From JBBQER01 sp052148155 (GTDB lineage: Bacteria > Actinomycetota > Acidimicrobiia > IMCC26256 > PALSA-610): DNA of 64,000 nt. Position 1 is the stretch's first letter; each line of letters begins with the position of its first letter. The notes under the pieces were generated by a model that saw only the letters and a list, made by a program, of their open reading frames with translations, did not search any database and had not been told where the DNA came from. Shown piece after piece: positions 33,977 to 42,501 of the stretch. Location: positions 1 to 64,000 of the forward strand of contig JBKQIY010000248.1 in NCBI GenBank assembly GCA_052148155.1. The letters run 5' to 3'. A program made the position numbers and the translations under genes.

Positions 33977-34400
33977 CCCCGAGGTGACGCCAACATCGTG
34001 ACCGGCGCCAACGTGGTGACGATGAACACGACGGCGGCGAATGGCCGCGGCGCCCGTTTCGACATGACGGTCCCCCGAGGTTCGGTGCCTGGCGGCCCCC
34101 AGGCCCGCCCGTGTGCAACCTCGAATACCCGACCCTCGAGGGAAGGACACCTTCGTTTCATACCTGGGCCGTCGAGCCTGACGCGTCGCCGCTCTCCGTT
34201 CGCGCCAGCCGCGCGCGTCGCATCCCTCGCGCCGATGCATCGCCGACGCCCATCGAGCACCTGGCGGCGCTCACGCAGAACGCAGTCAACCTCTACAAAA
34301 CCAGAGTTTACCGCAGCTTCGCGGCGGGTACCGGACGAGTGGAGTGGCATACACCACCGGTCAGGGGACACCTACAACCGACGATGAGAGGGGCGTGGGA
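33977..34400. other. Intergenic interval without a recognised gene
   Basis: About 425 bases between the phosphatase and the secreted-protein gene. Short frames are present on both strands; one on the minus strand starts MSKRAPRPFAAVVFIVTTLA and resembles a signal peptide, but it runs into the tandem repeat and the antisense of the phosphatase, so I do not call it. No promoter stands out except the region just before 34401. Confidence 0.4.
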
Positions 34401-34919
34401 ATGAGAAAGGCTTGCGTCTTCACGATGGCCGTCGCGTTGGTGGCTCCGATCGCGGTGCTGACCGCCGGACCTGCGAACGCGGCAGCAGGAACGACCTGTG
34501 GGAAACCGAGCGGCACGATTACGATCTCGCCCGGCCTGACTTCGAAGCCGACGGTGCAGACCATCAGCGTCGTCCTGCCGGTCAAGGCGTGCAAGGGCGG
34601 TGGTGTCACCGGCGGGTCCAGTAAAGGCTCGCTCAAAACCACCGCGATCGACATCTCGACGTTCGCGGGCGGCAAGCCCGTGACCCTCAACGACACGATT
34701 ACGTGGAATACGAAAGCGACGACGACATTTGCCGCCAGCGCCACCACCAAAATCTCGTCCAAAGGAGTGATCACGGCGACCATCAAAGGCAAGGTGACCA
34801 AGGGACTCTTCGTGGGCGGGACGGTGAGCGCGACTGTCCTGGTCAAGCTCGGCCCATTGGTCCACAACGCGATCAAGAACCTCATTGTCACGGGCACCAC
34901 AGCATTCGTGATCACCTGA
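34401..34919 (+). CDS. Secreted Thr/Lys/Gly-rich protein of unknown function
   Basis: A 172-residue protein with a Sec signal peptide: MRKA, hydrophobic core VFTMAVALVAPIAVLTAG, and a probable cleavage after PANA-A. The mature part has only two cysteines (TTCGKPSG and VKACKGG), many Thr, Lys, Ser and Val residues, and alternating polar/hydrophobic strands such as GVITATIKGKVTKGLFVGGT. It looks like an extracellular beta-sandwich. No catalytic motif is visible and I do not recognise the family. It is followed closely by a strong hairpin (34948-34979). Confidence 0.7.
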   Translation: MRKACVFTMAVALVAPIAVLTAGPANAAAGTTCGKPSGTITISPGLTSKPTVQTISVVLPVKACKGGGVTGGSSKGSLKTTAIDISTFAGGKPVTLNDTITWNTKATTTFAASATTKISSKGVITATIKGKVTKGLFVGGTVSATVLVKLGPLVHNAIKNLIVTGTTAFVIT

Positions 34920-34947
34920 CAGACACAGGCGACAAGAACGTCGACGC

Positions 34948-34979
34948 GTCTCGGGGTCGGTATCCACCGGCCCCGAGAC
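34948..34979. terminator. Strong hairpin after the secreted-protein gene
   Basis: GTCTCGGGG-TCGGT-ATCC-ACCGG-CCCCGAGAC folds into a 14-pair stem with one T-G pair and a four-base loop, 29 bases after the stop codon. No T-run follows, which is common for actinobacterial terminators. Confidence 0.75.
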
Positions 34980-35256
34980 ATGTCATGTCACCCGAACCTC
35001 GATCGGTCGCCACCGACACAACCGACCGGGCGACCCGGCGTGAGATCTGCGCATCGAGGTGCTCGTGGCGCTGACTGGACAGACGTCGCGGGCGTCGTTG
35101 CGACACGTGATCGCGTCCCCGGGTCGCCCCGGATGCAACACGTGCGGGAGGCCCAAATCCGTGGGCCGTGTCGCCCGGGTCGCCGATGCCCCACTTGGGT
35201 GGGAAGGCCGGGAGCCGCCGACGCGGGGCACCCGCTCCGTGGAGCGGACCTTCCGT

Positions 35257-35358
35257 CTACTTCAAGGTGACGGCCGCATAGGTCAACAAGCCCAAGATCG
35301 CGAGCGCGAGGAGGGCAGCCGTCAGCATGAACGCGACCAGATCTTCGGTGATTCTCAT
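35257..35358 (-). CDS. Possible 33-residue single-pass membrane peptide
   Basis: From ATG 35358 the minus strand encodes MRITEDLVAFMLTAALLALA and a second hydrophobic half, ILGLLTYAAVTLK, then stop. It is a clean single transmembrane helix with a short charged N-terminus. GGGA lies about 13 bases upstream, a poor distance. The main support is its well-formed hydrophobicity in an otherwise gene-free stretch; it could be chance. Confidence 0.35.
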   Translation of the reverse strand: MRITEDLVAFMLTAALLALAILGLLTYAAVTLK

Positions 35359-35625
35359 AGCTGAGTGATTCCCAATCGCGGCCACAGGTATGCATGGCTG
35401 TCGCCTTTCGGACGTCGACGTCGGCGAAGCGTCCTCCGAGGCCCGGCCGACGCGCGGGGTTGGCAGCGCCAGTTTGATCCGCTGCACCCAGCCGTGGGTG
35501 CGGATGCTTTCGGCGACCACCCCGAAATCTTCTGGCGGCTCCGCCGACGCCACCAGCCGCGAACCACGACCTGCGCTGATCGCGCTCGGATGCGTCCTGG
35601 ACTGAACGGCGTTGCGGCGCGTGGA

Positions 35626-35631
35626 TAGGCT
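35626..35631 (+). promoter_or_regulatory. -10 element TAGGCT (leaderless start)
   Basis: TAGGCT ends six bases before the redoxin ATG at 35638 with no Shine-Dalgarno sequence. Confidence 0.55.
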
Positions 35632-35637
35632 GACAGC

Positions 35638-36165
35638 ATGGACCTCAACGCACTGTCGGCCTTGTCGCTCCCCGACCAGGAAGGCTCGCCGCACCGGCTC
35701 GGCGACCTCTGGCAGGACAAGCCAGTCGTGCTCGTGTTCCTCCGGCATTTCGGGTGCCTGCACTGCCGGGAACACGCCGTCGAGCTCCGCGAGCGCTACG
35801 ACGATCTGCAACGAAAAGGTATCGAGCTCGTCGCGATCGGGACGGGCGATCAACGGTACGCGGGCGCGTTCGTTCGGGATGAGCACATCCCTTACCTCGT
35901 CCTGGTGGATGACGACGCGAAGGCGGCCCGGGCCGCCTCGGTTGGCGTCGCGTCGTGGTATCGGCTCCTGCATCCCACCACGTGGCCCGCGACGGTCGCG
36001 ACGTGGAAGCGCGGGTATCGCGTCCATCAACCCGGCAAGCGCGTCACGCAACTCGGCGCGACCTTCGTGATCGGCCCAGGCGATCACGTGCGTTACAGCC
36101 ACGTCGACGCCGACAGTACGGACCACGCATCGGTGCCCGACGTTCTCGCCGCGGTTGGGGTCTGA
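35638..36165 (+). CDS. AhpC/TSA-like redoxin (PRXL2/SelL-type)
   Basis: A 175-residue thioredoxin-fold protein. The redox centre is a CxxC in LRHFGCLHCREHAVEL, near residue 40, followed by KGIELVAIGTGDQRYAGAFV and IPYLVLVDDDAKAARA, the arrangement of AhpC/TSA antioxidant-2 or PRXL2 proteins. It probably reduces peroxides or disulfides in the cytoplasm. The HAD phosphatase gene follows 11 bases downstream and is likely on the same leaderless transcript. Confidence 0.85.
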   Translation: MDLNALSALSLPDQEGSPHRLGDLWQDKPVVLVFLRHFGCLHCREHAVELRERYDDLQRKGIELVAIGTGDQRYAGAFVRDEHIPYLVLVDDDAKAARAASVGVASWYRLLHPTTWPATVATWKRGYRVHQPGKRVTQLGATFVIGPGDHVRYSHVDADSTDHASVPDVLAAVGV

Positions 36166-36176
36166 GCCGCGCACGA

Positions 36177-36878
36177 GTGAAGGCGGTCATCTTCGACTTC
36201 TACGGCACGCTCGCCGAGACCCCCGACTGGGGGCCGTCGTGGCAGGAGATGGTCGCCGATGTCGGCTATGAGCTCCCTGACGACGTGCGCGACCGCTGGT
36301 GGAATGACGGTATCGACGGCACCGAGCACGACGAGCACTCGCAATCGCGTGCCCATTACGTCGCCTGGCAGCAGGCGCGCATCCGCGGGATGCTCGCCGA
36401 CTGCGAAGTGCCGGTCGATCTCCAAGAGGTGCTGATCATGCGAGTACGCGAGATCGGTGCGCACCGTCGCATGCGTGCCTACGACGAGGTCACCGATGTG
36501 CTTGACGCACTGCGGGCGCGGCGGCTGACGCTCGCGATCTGCTCCAACTGGGACTGGGATCTCGAAGAGGCCATCGAGGCCGCAGGACTCTCAGGGACGG
36601 TCGACTCGGTCGTGTCGTCCGCGTGGGTCGGCGCACGCAAGCCCCACCGCCGCATGTACGACGCGGCGCTCGACCGGACCGGCACTGCACCCGCCGACAC
36701 GCTGTTCGTTGGTGACACATGGTCATGCGATGTCGAAGGCCCGCGTGCTTCGGGGTTACGACCGGTCTATGTGCGCCGCCCGCATCTCGGGCCCGACGCA
36801 ACCGCGCCCGCCGATCGTGACACCCAAGCGGTGCACCGCGCGACTGACCTGCGCGCCGTGCTCGATCTGGTCAGTTGA
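36177..36878 (+). CDS. HAD-superfamily hydrolase
   Basis: A 233-residue haloacid-dehalogenase-like phosphatase. Motif I is VIFDFYGTLAE, with the nucleophile Asp but Tyr-Gly-Thr in place of the common DGT; motif II serine is in ICSNWDWDLEE; motif III lysine is in ARKPHRRMYDAAL; motif IV is FVGDTWSCDVEG. The cap is helical and inserted after motif I (residues 15-85). The substrate is unknown. The start is GTG 36177, after the redoxin stop, and the 3' end overlaps the convergent acyl-CoA ligase gene by eight bases. Confidence 0.87.
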   Translation: MKAVIFDFYGTLAETPDWGPSWQEMVADVGYELPDDVRDRWWNDGIDGTEHDEHSQSRAHYVAWQQARIRGMLADCEVPVDLQEVLIMRVREIGAHRRMRAYDEVTDVLDALRARRLTLAICSNWDWDLEEAIEAAGLSGTVDSVVSSAWVGARKPHRRMYDAALDRTGTAPADTLFVGDTWSCDVEGPRASGLRPVYVRRPHLGPDATAPADRDTQAVHRATDLRAVLDLVS

Positions 36879-38424
36879 CCGCGCGTTCGCGCCCTTCCCA
36901 GTACGGTGCGCGGAGATCCTTTTTGAGAACCTTGAGCGCGCCCGACAGGGGCAGCGGGTCCGTACGGATCTCCACCGACTTCGGCACCTTGAAGCCCGCG
37001 ATCGATTTGCGCGCGTGGGCGATGATCTGCGCCTCGGTCGGATGCGTTCCGGCTCGAGGCACCACGACCGCGTGTACGGCCTCGCCCCATGTCTCGTCGG
37101 GGACGCCGATCACCGCGACCTGCGCGACGTCGGGATAGCTGGCGATCGCGTTCTCGACCTCCACCGAGTAGACGTTCTCGCCGCCAGTGACGATCATGTC
37201 CTTCACCCGGTCGACGAGGAAGAGGTAGCCGCGCTCGTCGAGGTAGCCGGCGTCACCGGTGTGGTACCAACCGCCTCGGAAGGCTTCCTCGGTCGCTTTC
37301 GCCTGCTTCCAGTACTCACGCATGAAGTTGCCGCCACGTCCGCAGACCTCGCCGGTGACGCCAGTCGGCACGGCGTTCCCGGCGGCATCCCGGATCGACA
37401 ACACGACACCCTGGAGCGGCCGGCCGGCCGACTGGAGACGGGCGCCGCCGCCACGGTGTTCGTCAGCGCCCAGAACGGTGAGCACAGCCGACGACTCGGT
37501 CATGCCGTAACCCTGGAGCACGTCGAGCGTCGGGAAGGCGGCGAGCAGACGGTCGAGGAGGGCGGCGGGCATCGGCGACGCACCGTAGGTGAGCGTGCGC
37601 AAACTCGCGATCCGTTCGGGACGGAACGCGTCGTGGTTCAACAACATCGCAATCATCGTCGGAACCATCACGGTCATTGTCACTTGATTGAGCTCGATCG
37701 CGTCCATCACTCCGACCGGGTCGAAGAGAGGCACGATCACCGACGTTCCACCTTGGGCCGGGACACCAACAATTCCGCCCATCGACGCGGCGTGAAACAT
37801 CGGCGTCTGGTGCAGGTACACCTCGTCGGCCGCGATCCGCCACGCCATCGAGACGTGATACAGGTTCAGCAACTCGGCGCGTTGATCAAGGAGCACGCCT
37901 TTGGGCGTACCGGTCGTGCCGCCCGTGTACATCAGTATGACCGGATCTTCTTCTTCCGGTTCGTCGGGAATGACGGAGTTCGCGGCAGCGAGAAGCTCTT
38001 CGTAGTCCGCGTCGTGGGGGACGTCGCCGCTGCCTAAAAGTACGACATGCTCGAGACCGACCTCCCCGCGCACCTCCTCGATGACCTTGGCGAAGAACGC
38101 ATCGGTAAAACACACCTTCGTGCCGGAGTCGGCAAGGATGAACGCGAGCTCGTTCGGAGCCAGACGTAGATTCAGCGGGTTCACGACGCCGGCTCCGAGG
38201 AACGCGGCGTGGTACAGCTCCAAGAACCGGTGACTGTTGAGCGCCATCACCGCCACTCGGTCGTCGCGCCGGACTCCCAGCGTGCCGAGCGCGCCCGCCG
38301 CACGCGCCACCCGATCGAGATGCTGCTCGTAGGTCGCTGAGTAGGTCCCGTCGATCACCGCGACCTTGTCTGCATGTTGCTCCGTCGCCGGCAACAGATG
38401 GCGGTGGTACACGAGCTCTTTCAC
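36871..38424 (-). CDS. Acyl-CoA synthetase (AMP-forming)
   Basis: A 517-residue adenylate-forming ligase that activates a carboxylic acid to its CoA thioester through acyl-AMP. Seen are the P-loop LMYTGGTTGTPKGVLL, the A5 motif GYGMTESSAV, the A7 motif YHTGDAGYLDERGYLFLVDR and the catalytic lysine of A10 in LPLSGALKVLKKDLR. It resembles the FadD-type medium or long-chain ligases. A TAGCGT -10 seven bases before GTG 38424 makes it a separate leaderless transcript from the ligase/dehydrogenase operon upstream. No TGAC-box precedes it. Confidence 0.92.
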   Translation of the reverse strand: MKELVYHRHLLPATEQHADKVAVIDGTYSATYEQHLDRVARAAGALGTLGVRRDDRVAVMALNSHRFLELYHAAFLGAGVVNPLNLRLAPNELAFILADSGTKVCFTDAFFAKVIEEVRGEVGLEHVVLLGSGDVPHDADYEELLAAANSVIPDEPEEEDPVILMYTGGTTGTPKGVLLDQRAELLNLYHVSMAWRIAADEVYLHQTPMFHAASMGGIVGVPAQGGTSVIVPLFDPVGVMDAIELNQVTMTVMVPTMIAMLLNHDAFRPERIASLRTLTYGASPMPAALLDRLLAAFPTLDVLQGYGMTESSAVLTVLGADEHRGGGARLQSAGRPLQGVVLSIRDAAGNAVPTGVTGEVCGRGGNFMREYWKQAKATEEAFRGGWYHTGDAGYLDERGYLFLVDRVKDMIVTGGENVYSVEVENAIASYPDVAQVAVIGVPDETWGEAVHAVVVPRAGTHPTEAQIIAHARKSIAGFKVPKSVEIRTDPLPLSGALKVLKKDLRAPYWEGRERAVN

Positions 38425-38431
38425 GCACGCA

Positions 38432-38437
38432 ACGCTA
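38432..38437 (-). promoter_or_regulatory. -10 element TAGCGT (leaderless start)
   Basis: On the minus strand TAGCGT is followed by seven bases and then the GTG at 38424. Confidence 0.45.
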
Positions 38438-38453
38438 CCTGGCTCGGAGTCGT

Positions 38454-39083
38454 CTACACGCCGAACTTCGCGTTTTGGACGATCGCGACCGCGTCGTCGG
38501 CGCCGTCGAATGTCACCACGGCGGCGTCTTTGCGCCCCGACAGGTACAACGCGAGCTCACCGATATCGCCGCTCAATGTCACGGCGGACCCTTCCTTGGT
38601 CACGGTCTTGTCGCGTCCGTCGGCTGATCGCAGCGTGAGCGCCACTCCGGGGATCGCCTTCTTGGACATCCCGAAGCCGAGCATCTTCCAAAGGATCTGG
38701 TCCATTTCCGGGTCAAGCTGGCGCGGCGGCTCGCCGGCCGGCCGGCGCACGTCCTCATGGTGCACGAAATTCTCGTTGACGTTGGCAACCGCGAGCGGTC
38801 CGGTGCGGTGCATCCACGGCGGACCGGTGCGCAGCATTGCGACCAGCGGTTCGTAACCTTTCGCCCTGTACTTGTCCATCACCCGTTGGAGGTGCCCGGC
38901 CAGGAACGGCACGACCAGACCGATGGCCGCGTCGGAGCGCGCCTCGCGGGCGACGAGATGTGCCGCGAGGTCGAGGGTGTTCCAGCCCTCGCACAGCGTC
39001 GGCGCGTCGGGGCCGAACTTGCCGAACGTGTCACACATCGCGGCGCGTTCCGCCAACAACACCTGGGTCGCGGCCTTGCTCAT
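38454..39083 (-). CDS. TIGR03085-family DinB-fold protein (maleylpyruvate-isomerase-like)
   Basis: A 209-residue protein of the actinobacterial TIGR03085 group. The N-terminal four-helix bundle holds LLAERAAMCDTFGKFGPDAP, then TLCEGWNTLDLAAHLVAREA and NVNENFVHHEDVRRPAGEP, with the three histidines that bind metal in mycothiol-dependent isomerases. The C-terminal part (EGSAVTLSGDIGELALYLSG) is the small sterol-carrier-like domain. It may detoxify electrophiles with mycothiol. The start overlaps the VOC stop (ATGA), and GAGGAG lies about ten bases ahead, so it is the last gene of the operon starting at 42462. Confidence 0.85.
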   Translation of the reverse strand: MSKAATQVLLAERAAMCDTFGKFGPDAPTLCEGWNTLDLAAHLVAREARSDAAIGLVVPFLAGHLQRVMDKYRAKGYEPLVAMLRTGPPWMHRTGPLAVANVNENFVHHEDVRRPAGEPPRQLDPEMDQILWKMLGFGMSKKAIPGVALTLRSADGRDKTVTKEGSAVTLSGDIGELALYLSGRKDAAVVTFDGADDAVAIVQNAKFGV

Positions 39084-39481
39084 GATGCGTAACTCCTCAG
39101 TTCGACCGTGTTGCCGTCGGGATCGTGCACGTAGAGGCTCGATGCCACACCTTGCGCACCGTACAGCCCGTCGGCGCGCCTCGAGTTGGGAAAGTGCGCG
39201 GCGAGGGCGTCGAGGTCGGCAGCGCGGATCACCAAGCAGACGTGCTCCATGTTGTGACCGCTTCCGTCGCCGGGGCCGATGTGATCAGGAGGTGCGGGGA
39301 ACAGGTCGATCAGTGTCGTGGCATCGATACGGGCCGACGGGAACAGGACCTCTCCTCGTCTCCAGGCCGCGACGCGATCGGGAGCGAGACCCAGCTCGTT
39401 GCAGTAGAACGCGAGCGACGCCTCGACATCAGCACACCGCAACACCACGTGATCGAGGCCGACGACCTGGACGATGCTCAT
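39080..39481 (-). CDS. VOC-family (glyoxalase/dioxygenase-fold) protein
   Basis: A 133-residue protein of the vicinal oxygen chelate fold with two beta-alpha-beta-beta-beta modules. Metal ligands can be assigned to His in VGLDHVVLRC, His in GHNMEHVCLVI and Glu in DGNTVELRSY. Such proteins isomerise, epimerise or open aromatic rings; no specificity can be read. The ATG at 39481 (MSIVQVVGLDHVV) has GGAGG ten bases upstream; the upstream in-frame start at 39526 adds residues without homology. It is coupled to the TIGR03085 gene by a four-base overlap. Confidence 0.87.
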   Translation of the reverse strand: MSIVQVVGLDHVVLRCADVEASLAFYCNELGLAPDRVAAWRRGEVLFPSARIDATTLIDLFPAPPDHIGPGDGSGHNMEHVCLVIRAADLDALAAHFPNSRRADGLYGAQGVASSLYVHDPDGNTVELRSYAS

Positions 39482-39550
39482 GCGGCGACGACCTCCAGCG
39501 CTGAACGCCCGCGCAACGCTACTCAATCGTCCACGGAGGCGGATCTGCGC

Positions 39551-40711
39551 CTAACGAGGCAATCCGAGGAGCCGTTCCCCGATGATCGTGCGCTGCACTT
39601 CGGACGTGCCCCCGGCGATCGACGCGGCCTTCGACCACAACCACTGGCGTTGCCAAAAGCCGCGACCAGGATTGTCTTGTGCGCCCCACCACAACGGTGC
39701 CGCCGCACCGACCACGTCGAGCGCGTGAGCCGACAGCGTCTGAGTCATGTCCGACCAGGCCAACTTCGTGATGCTCGACTCCGGGCCGGGCTCGATGCCC
39801 TTGGCGAGGCGCGAGAGCGTACGCCAATTGTGAAGCCGAAGAACGCGGAGCTCGACAAACGACTGCGCGAGCGCGTCGGCGATCTGCACCATGTCGAGCT
39901 CGCCTCGCGCCGCGCAAAGTTGCCACAGTTCGTCGAGGTATACCTCGTGCACGACTTGTTCCTTGAACGGGAACGAGGTGCCCCGCTCGTGGGCGAGGGT
40001 CGTGTTGGCCACCGCCCAGCCGTTGTGCAGGCCACCGACCAACTGGTCGTCGGGCACGTAGACCTCGTTGAGGAACACTTCATTGAACTCGGCGTCGCCG
40101 GTGAGCTGCACGAGCGGGCGTACCTCGATGCCCGGAGCCTGCATGTCGACCACGAGGTACGAGATGCCTTTGTGTTTCGGCGCCTCAGGGTCGGTGCGCG
40201 CGAGACAGATCCCCCAGCGGGCGAACTGCGCGTATGACGTCCAAACCTTCTGGCCCGAAAGCAGCCAGCCGTCGTCGACGCGCACCGCCTTCGTCTTGAG
40301 CGACGCGAGGTCGGAGCCGGCGTCCGGCTCGCTGAAGAGCTGGCACCAGATCTCATCGGCGGACAGGATTGCGCTCAACCAGCGCTGCTTCTGGGTGTCG
40401 GTGCCGTGCGCAAGCAACGTCGGCCCGGCAAGGTTGATGCCGACGCGGTTGATCGGCTGCAGGGCACGGGAGCGTGCGTACTCCATGTTGAAGATCGCGA
40501 CCTCGACGGGCGACGCACCGCGACCGCCGTAGTTCTGCGGCCAGTGGATACCGACCCACCGTGCTGCTGCCAGCTCGGCCTGCCATCCCCGGCCGAAGTC
40601 GACCTCGGCGCCGATGGTTTCGAAACGGGGCGGAACCTCCACGTGGGCTCGCAGCCAGGCGCGTACCTCTTCGGCGAAGGCCTGCTCCTCGGCCGTGAAC
40701 GAGAGATCCAC
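39551..40711 (-). CDS. Acyl-CoA dehydrogenase (FadE26-like)
   Basis: A 386-residue FAD acyl-CoA dehydrogenase: MDLSFTAEEQAFAEEVRAWL at the N-terminus, QLFSEPDAGSDLASLKTKAV, QKVWTSYAQFARWG, KHKGISYLVVDMQAPGIE, and AGGTSEVQRTIIGERLLGLP at the end. As in the protein at 19143, the medium-chain type glutamate is replaced by glycine. It follows the FadD17-like ligase by two bases. In mycobacteria fadD17 is adjacent to fadE26 and fadE27, a steroid side-chain module; the second, shorter dehydrogenase is missing here, so a partner must come from elsewhere (for example 20325). Confidence 0.9.
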   Translation of the reverse strand: MDLSFTAEEQAFAEEVRAWLRAHVEVPPRFETIGAEVDFGRGWQAELAAARWVGIHWPQNYGGRGASPVEVAIFNMEYARSRALQPINRVGINLAGPTLLAHGTDTQKQRWLSAILSADEIWCQLFSEPDAGSDLASLKTKAVRVDDGWLLSGQKVWTSYAQFARWGICLARTDPEAPKHKGISYLVVDMQAPGIEVRPLVQLTGDAEFNEVFLNEVYVPDDQLVGGLHNGWAVANTTLAHERGTSFPFKEQVVHEVYLDELWQLCAARGELDMVQIADALAQSFVELRVLRLHNWRTLSRLAKGIEPGPESSITKLAWSDMTQTLSAHALDVVGAAAPLWWGAQDNPGRGFWQRQWLWSKAASIAGGTSEVQRTIIGERLLGLPR

Positions 40712-40713
40712 GC

Positions 40714-42462
40714 TTACAGATCCCAGAACCGCTCGCGCCCGTAGTGGACGAACGAACGGTGCAACACGGCCTCGTCGGTTGCGGTAAACGGACGAAACTC
40801 GGTTTCACCGCGTTCGCGTACGTAGCAGTCGTCGCCGGCGACCCGGTCGGCGCGGAATTTCTGGCTCACGAGTGTGCGCTTCACGATCTTGTTGGTGCCG
40901 GTCGTCGGCGGATCACGCAGGATCCGCACGTAACGGGGCCGCCATTTCGGCCCGATCGCGTCCTGCGCGTCGAGCCAGTTCGAGAAGTCGGTCGTGTCGA
41001 ACTCGGCGTCGTCGGCCAGCACCAAGCTTGCCATCACCTGGTCGCCGGCCTGGTCGTCGGGGACGCCGTAGACCGCCGCCAACACCACGCCGCGCGCCTT
41101 GCGCAGCGTCTCCTCGATCGGTCCGGCTGGAAAGTTCTCGCCGTCGACACGGATCCAGTCGGCGTTGCGGCCGGCGAAGTACAAAAAACCTTGCTGGTCC
41201 TTGTAGCCGAGGTCACCCGACCAGTACCAGCCGAAGCGGGTTGTCTTCGAGGTCGCGTCTTCGTTGTTGTAGTAGCCCTCGAACGGGCCGACTCCTTGCG
41301 TGTTGACGATCTCGCCGACACAATCCTGCGCGTTGAGCACGCGGCCACGATCGTCGAGCTCCGCGCGCGGTTTCGCTCGGCCGTCGTCGTCGACGACCTG
41401 CACGTGGTCGGGCGCCAGCCCGAGCGCGCCCGCCGGCATGTCGACGTCGCGGTTCACGGCGACGCCGCCCTCGGTTGCGCCGTAGGCGTCGATGACCTCG
41501 AGGCCGAACCGGCGCGAGAAGTTGGCAACCACTTCGGGCGAACCCTCGTTCCCGAACGCGACCCGCAAGGTGTTCTCGGCGTCGTCGTCGCGTTCGGGCT
41601 GCGCGAGGAGGTACGCCAAGGGTTTGCCCGTGTAGTTGAAGTACGTCGAACCGTAGTGGCGGACGTCGGCCAGCCACCGTGACGCAGAGAACCGACGGCC
41701 GAGGCCGACCGCGCATGGCGTCACCAACGACGGTGCCCATCCGACCTGCACCGCATTCGAATGGAACAGCGGCATGCACACGTAGCCGACGTCGTCGGGA
41801 CCGATGTCCATGATCATCGACATCCGTTTGCCGGTCACGAGCAGACGGCGCTGCGAGCAAATCACCGCCTTGGGCGCATCCGACGTACCCGACGTGAAGA
41901 TCAGCGCCCAGATCGAATCGACGTCGGGCTCGAGTCCAGGATCATCGGCGCCTTGGTGGGCGGCCAAGGCGTCGGCGAGCGAAGCGCCGAGCGCCGGGGT
42001 GGGGTCGTCGCGATCTGCGAACCGGTTCGACGAAAGGATCGGCGGCAGCCGGTCAGCGATCGGGACAAGCAGCGGCTCGTGACGCGGCTCGGTGATGACC
42101 AGCCCGCAATGGGTGTGCAGCGCGTCGCGCAGCAGGTGCTCGTCGCGTCGGGTGTGATTCAGGCCGACGATGCCGGCACCGATCAGGGCTGCGCCACCGA
42201 ACGCGAACAGGTACTCCGGCGTGTTGTCGAGCAGGACGGCCACGTGGCGGGGTGAACCGGCCGGAAGCCGTTCGAGGAACAGCGCCGCGAAGCGGCACGA
42301 CTCCTCGAAGTACTGCGCGTGGGTCCAGGACCGGTCGCCGAACTTGATGGCGATCCGGTCGCCGAACTCGGACGCGTTGCGCCGCAGCAGCGCGGCCGCG
42401 TTCGGAGCGACGAGTGGCGCCTGGCCGGGCGCGGGGACCGATCGACGGGACAGACCTGACAT
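40714..42462 (-). CDS. Acyl-CoA ligase, FadD17-like
   Basis: A 582-residue AMP-forming ligase, longer than most at the N- and C-termini. The P-loop is variant (IFTSGTSDAPKAVICSQRR), A5 is DAYGATEGGVAVNRD, A7 is WYWSGDLGYKDQQGFLYFAG, and the A10 lysine lies in TGTNKIVKRTLVSQKF. Similarity in organisation (ligase then FadE) suggests a FadD17-type enzyme for a short steroid-derived side chain. A TACGAT -10 ends nine bases before the ATG at 42462, and the TGAC-box at 42455-42472 covers the transcription start and the start codon itself. GTG 42438 is a fallback start if the transcript begins later. Confidence 0.9.
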   Translation of the reverse strand: MSGLSRRSVPAPGQAPLVAPNAAALLRRNASEFGDRIAIKFGDRSWTHAQYFEESCRFAALFLERLPAGSPRHVAVLLDNTPEYLFAFGGAALIGAGIVGLNHTRRDEHLLRDALHTHCGLVITEPRHEPLLVPIADRLPPILSSNRFADRDDPTPALGASLADALAAHQGADDPGLEPDVDSIWALIFTSGTSDAPKAVICSQRRLLVTGKRMSMIMDIGPDDVGYVCMPLFHSNAVQVGWAPSLVTPCAVGLGRRFSASRWLADVRHYGSTYFNYTGKPLAYLLAQPERDDDAENTLRVAFGNEGSPEVVANFSRRFGLEVIDAYGATEGGVAVNRDVDMPAGALGLAPDHVQVVDDDGRAKPRAELDDRGRVLNAQDCVGEIVNTQGVGPFEGYYNNEDATSKTTRFGWYWSGDLGYKDQQGFLYFAGRNADWIRVDGENFPAGPIEETLRKARGVVLAAVYGVPDDQAGDQVMASLVLADDAEFDTTDFSNWLDAQDAIGPKWRPRYVRILRDPPTTGTNKIVKRTLVSQKFRADRVAGDDCYVRERGETEFRPFTATDEAVLHRSFVHYGRERFWDL

Positions 42463-42493
42463 GAGTGTCAGATCGTACGCTGGTCGCTACGCT
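42455..42493. promoter_or_regulatory. Divergent leaderless promoters sharing one TGAC-box
   Basis: CCTGAC-ATGAGT-GTCAGA (42455-42472) overlaps the start codon of the minus-strand ligase and touches its -10 TACGAT (minus strand, 42472-42477). For the plus-strand amidohydrolase, TACGCT (42488-42493) ends eight bases before ATG 42502, and its -35 region would fall inside the palindrome. One bound repressor could close both promoters. Confidence 0.7.
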
Positions 42494-42501
42494 CGTCGCT
42501 G

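Larger units (their letters stand above)
34980..35637. other. Mostly non-coding interval
   Basis: About 650 bases between the hairpin and the redoxin gene. Apart from the possible 33-residue membrane peptide on the minus strand (35257-35358) I see no supported gene; the longer open frames are arginine-rich and without motifs. Confidence 0.45.

Noticed and set aside
33808..34371. Minus-strand ORF with a signal-peptide-like MSKRAPRPFAAVVFIVTTLA
   Set aside because: It passes through the tandem repeat into the antisense of the phosphatase gene and has no plausible mature domain.
35359..36174. Long minus-strand reading (305 residues) covering the redoxin gene
   Set aside because: Most of it is antisense to the redoxin; only the final 33 codons, after their own ATG, look like a protein.
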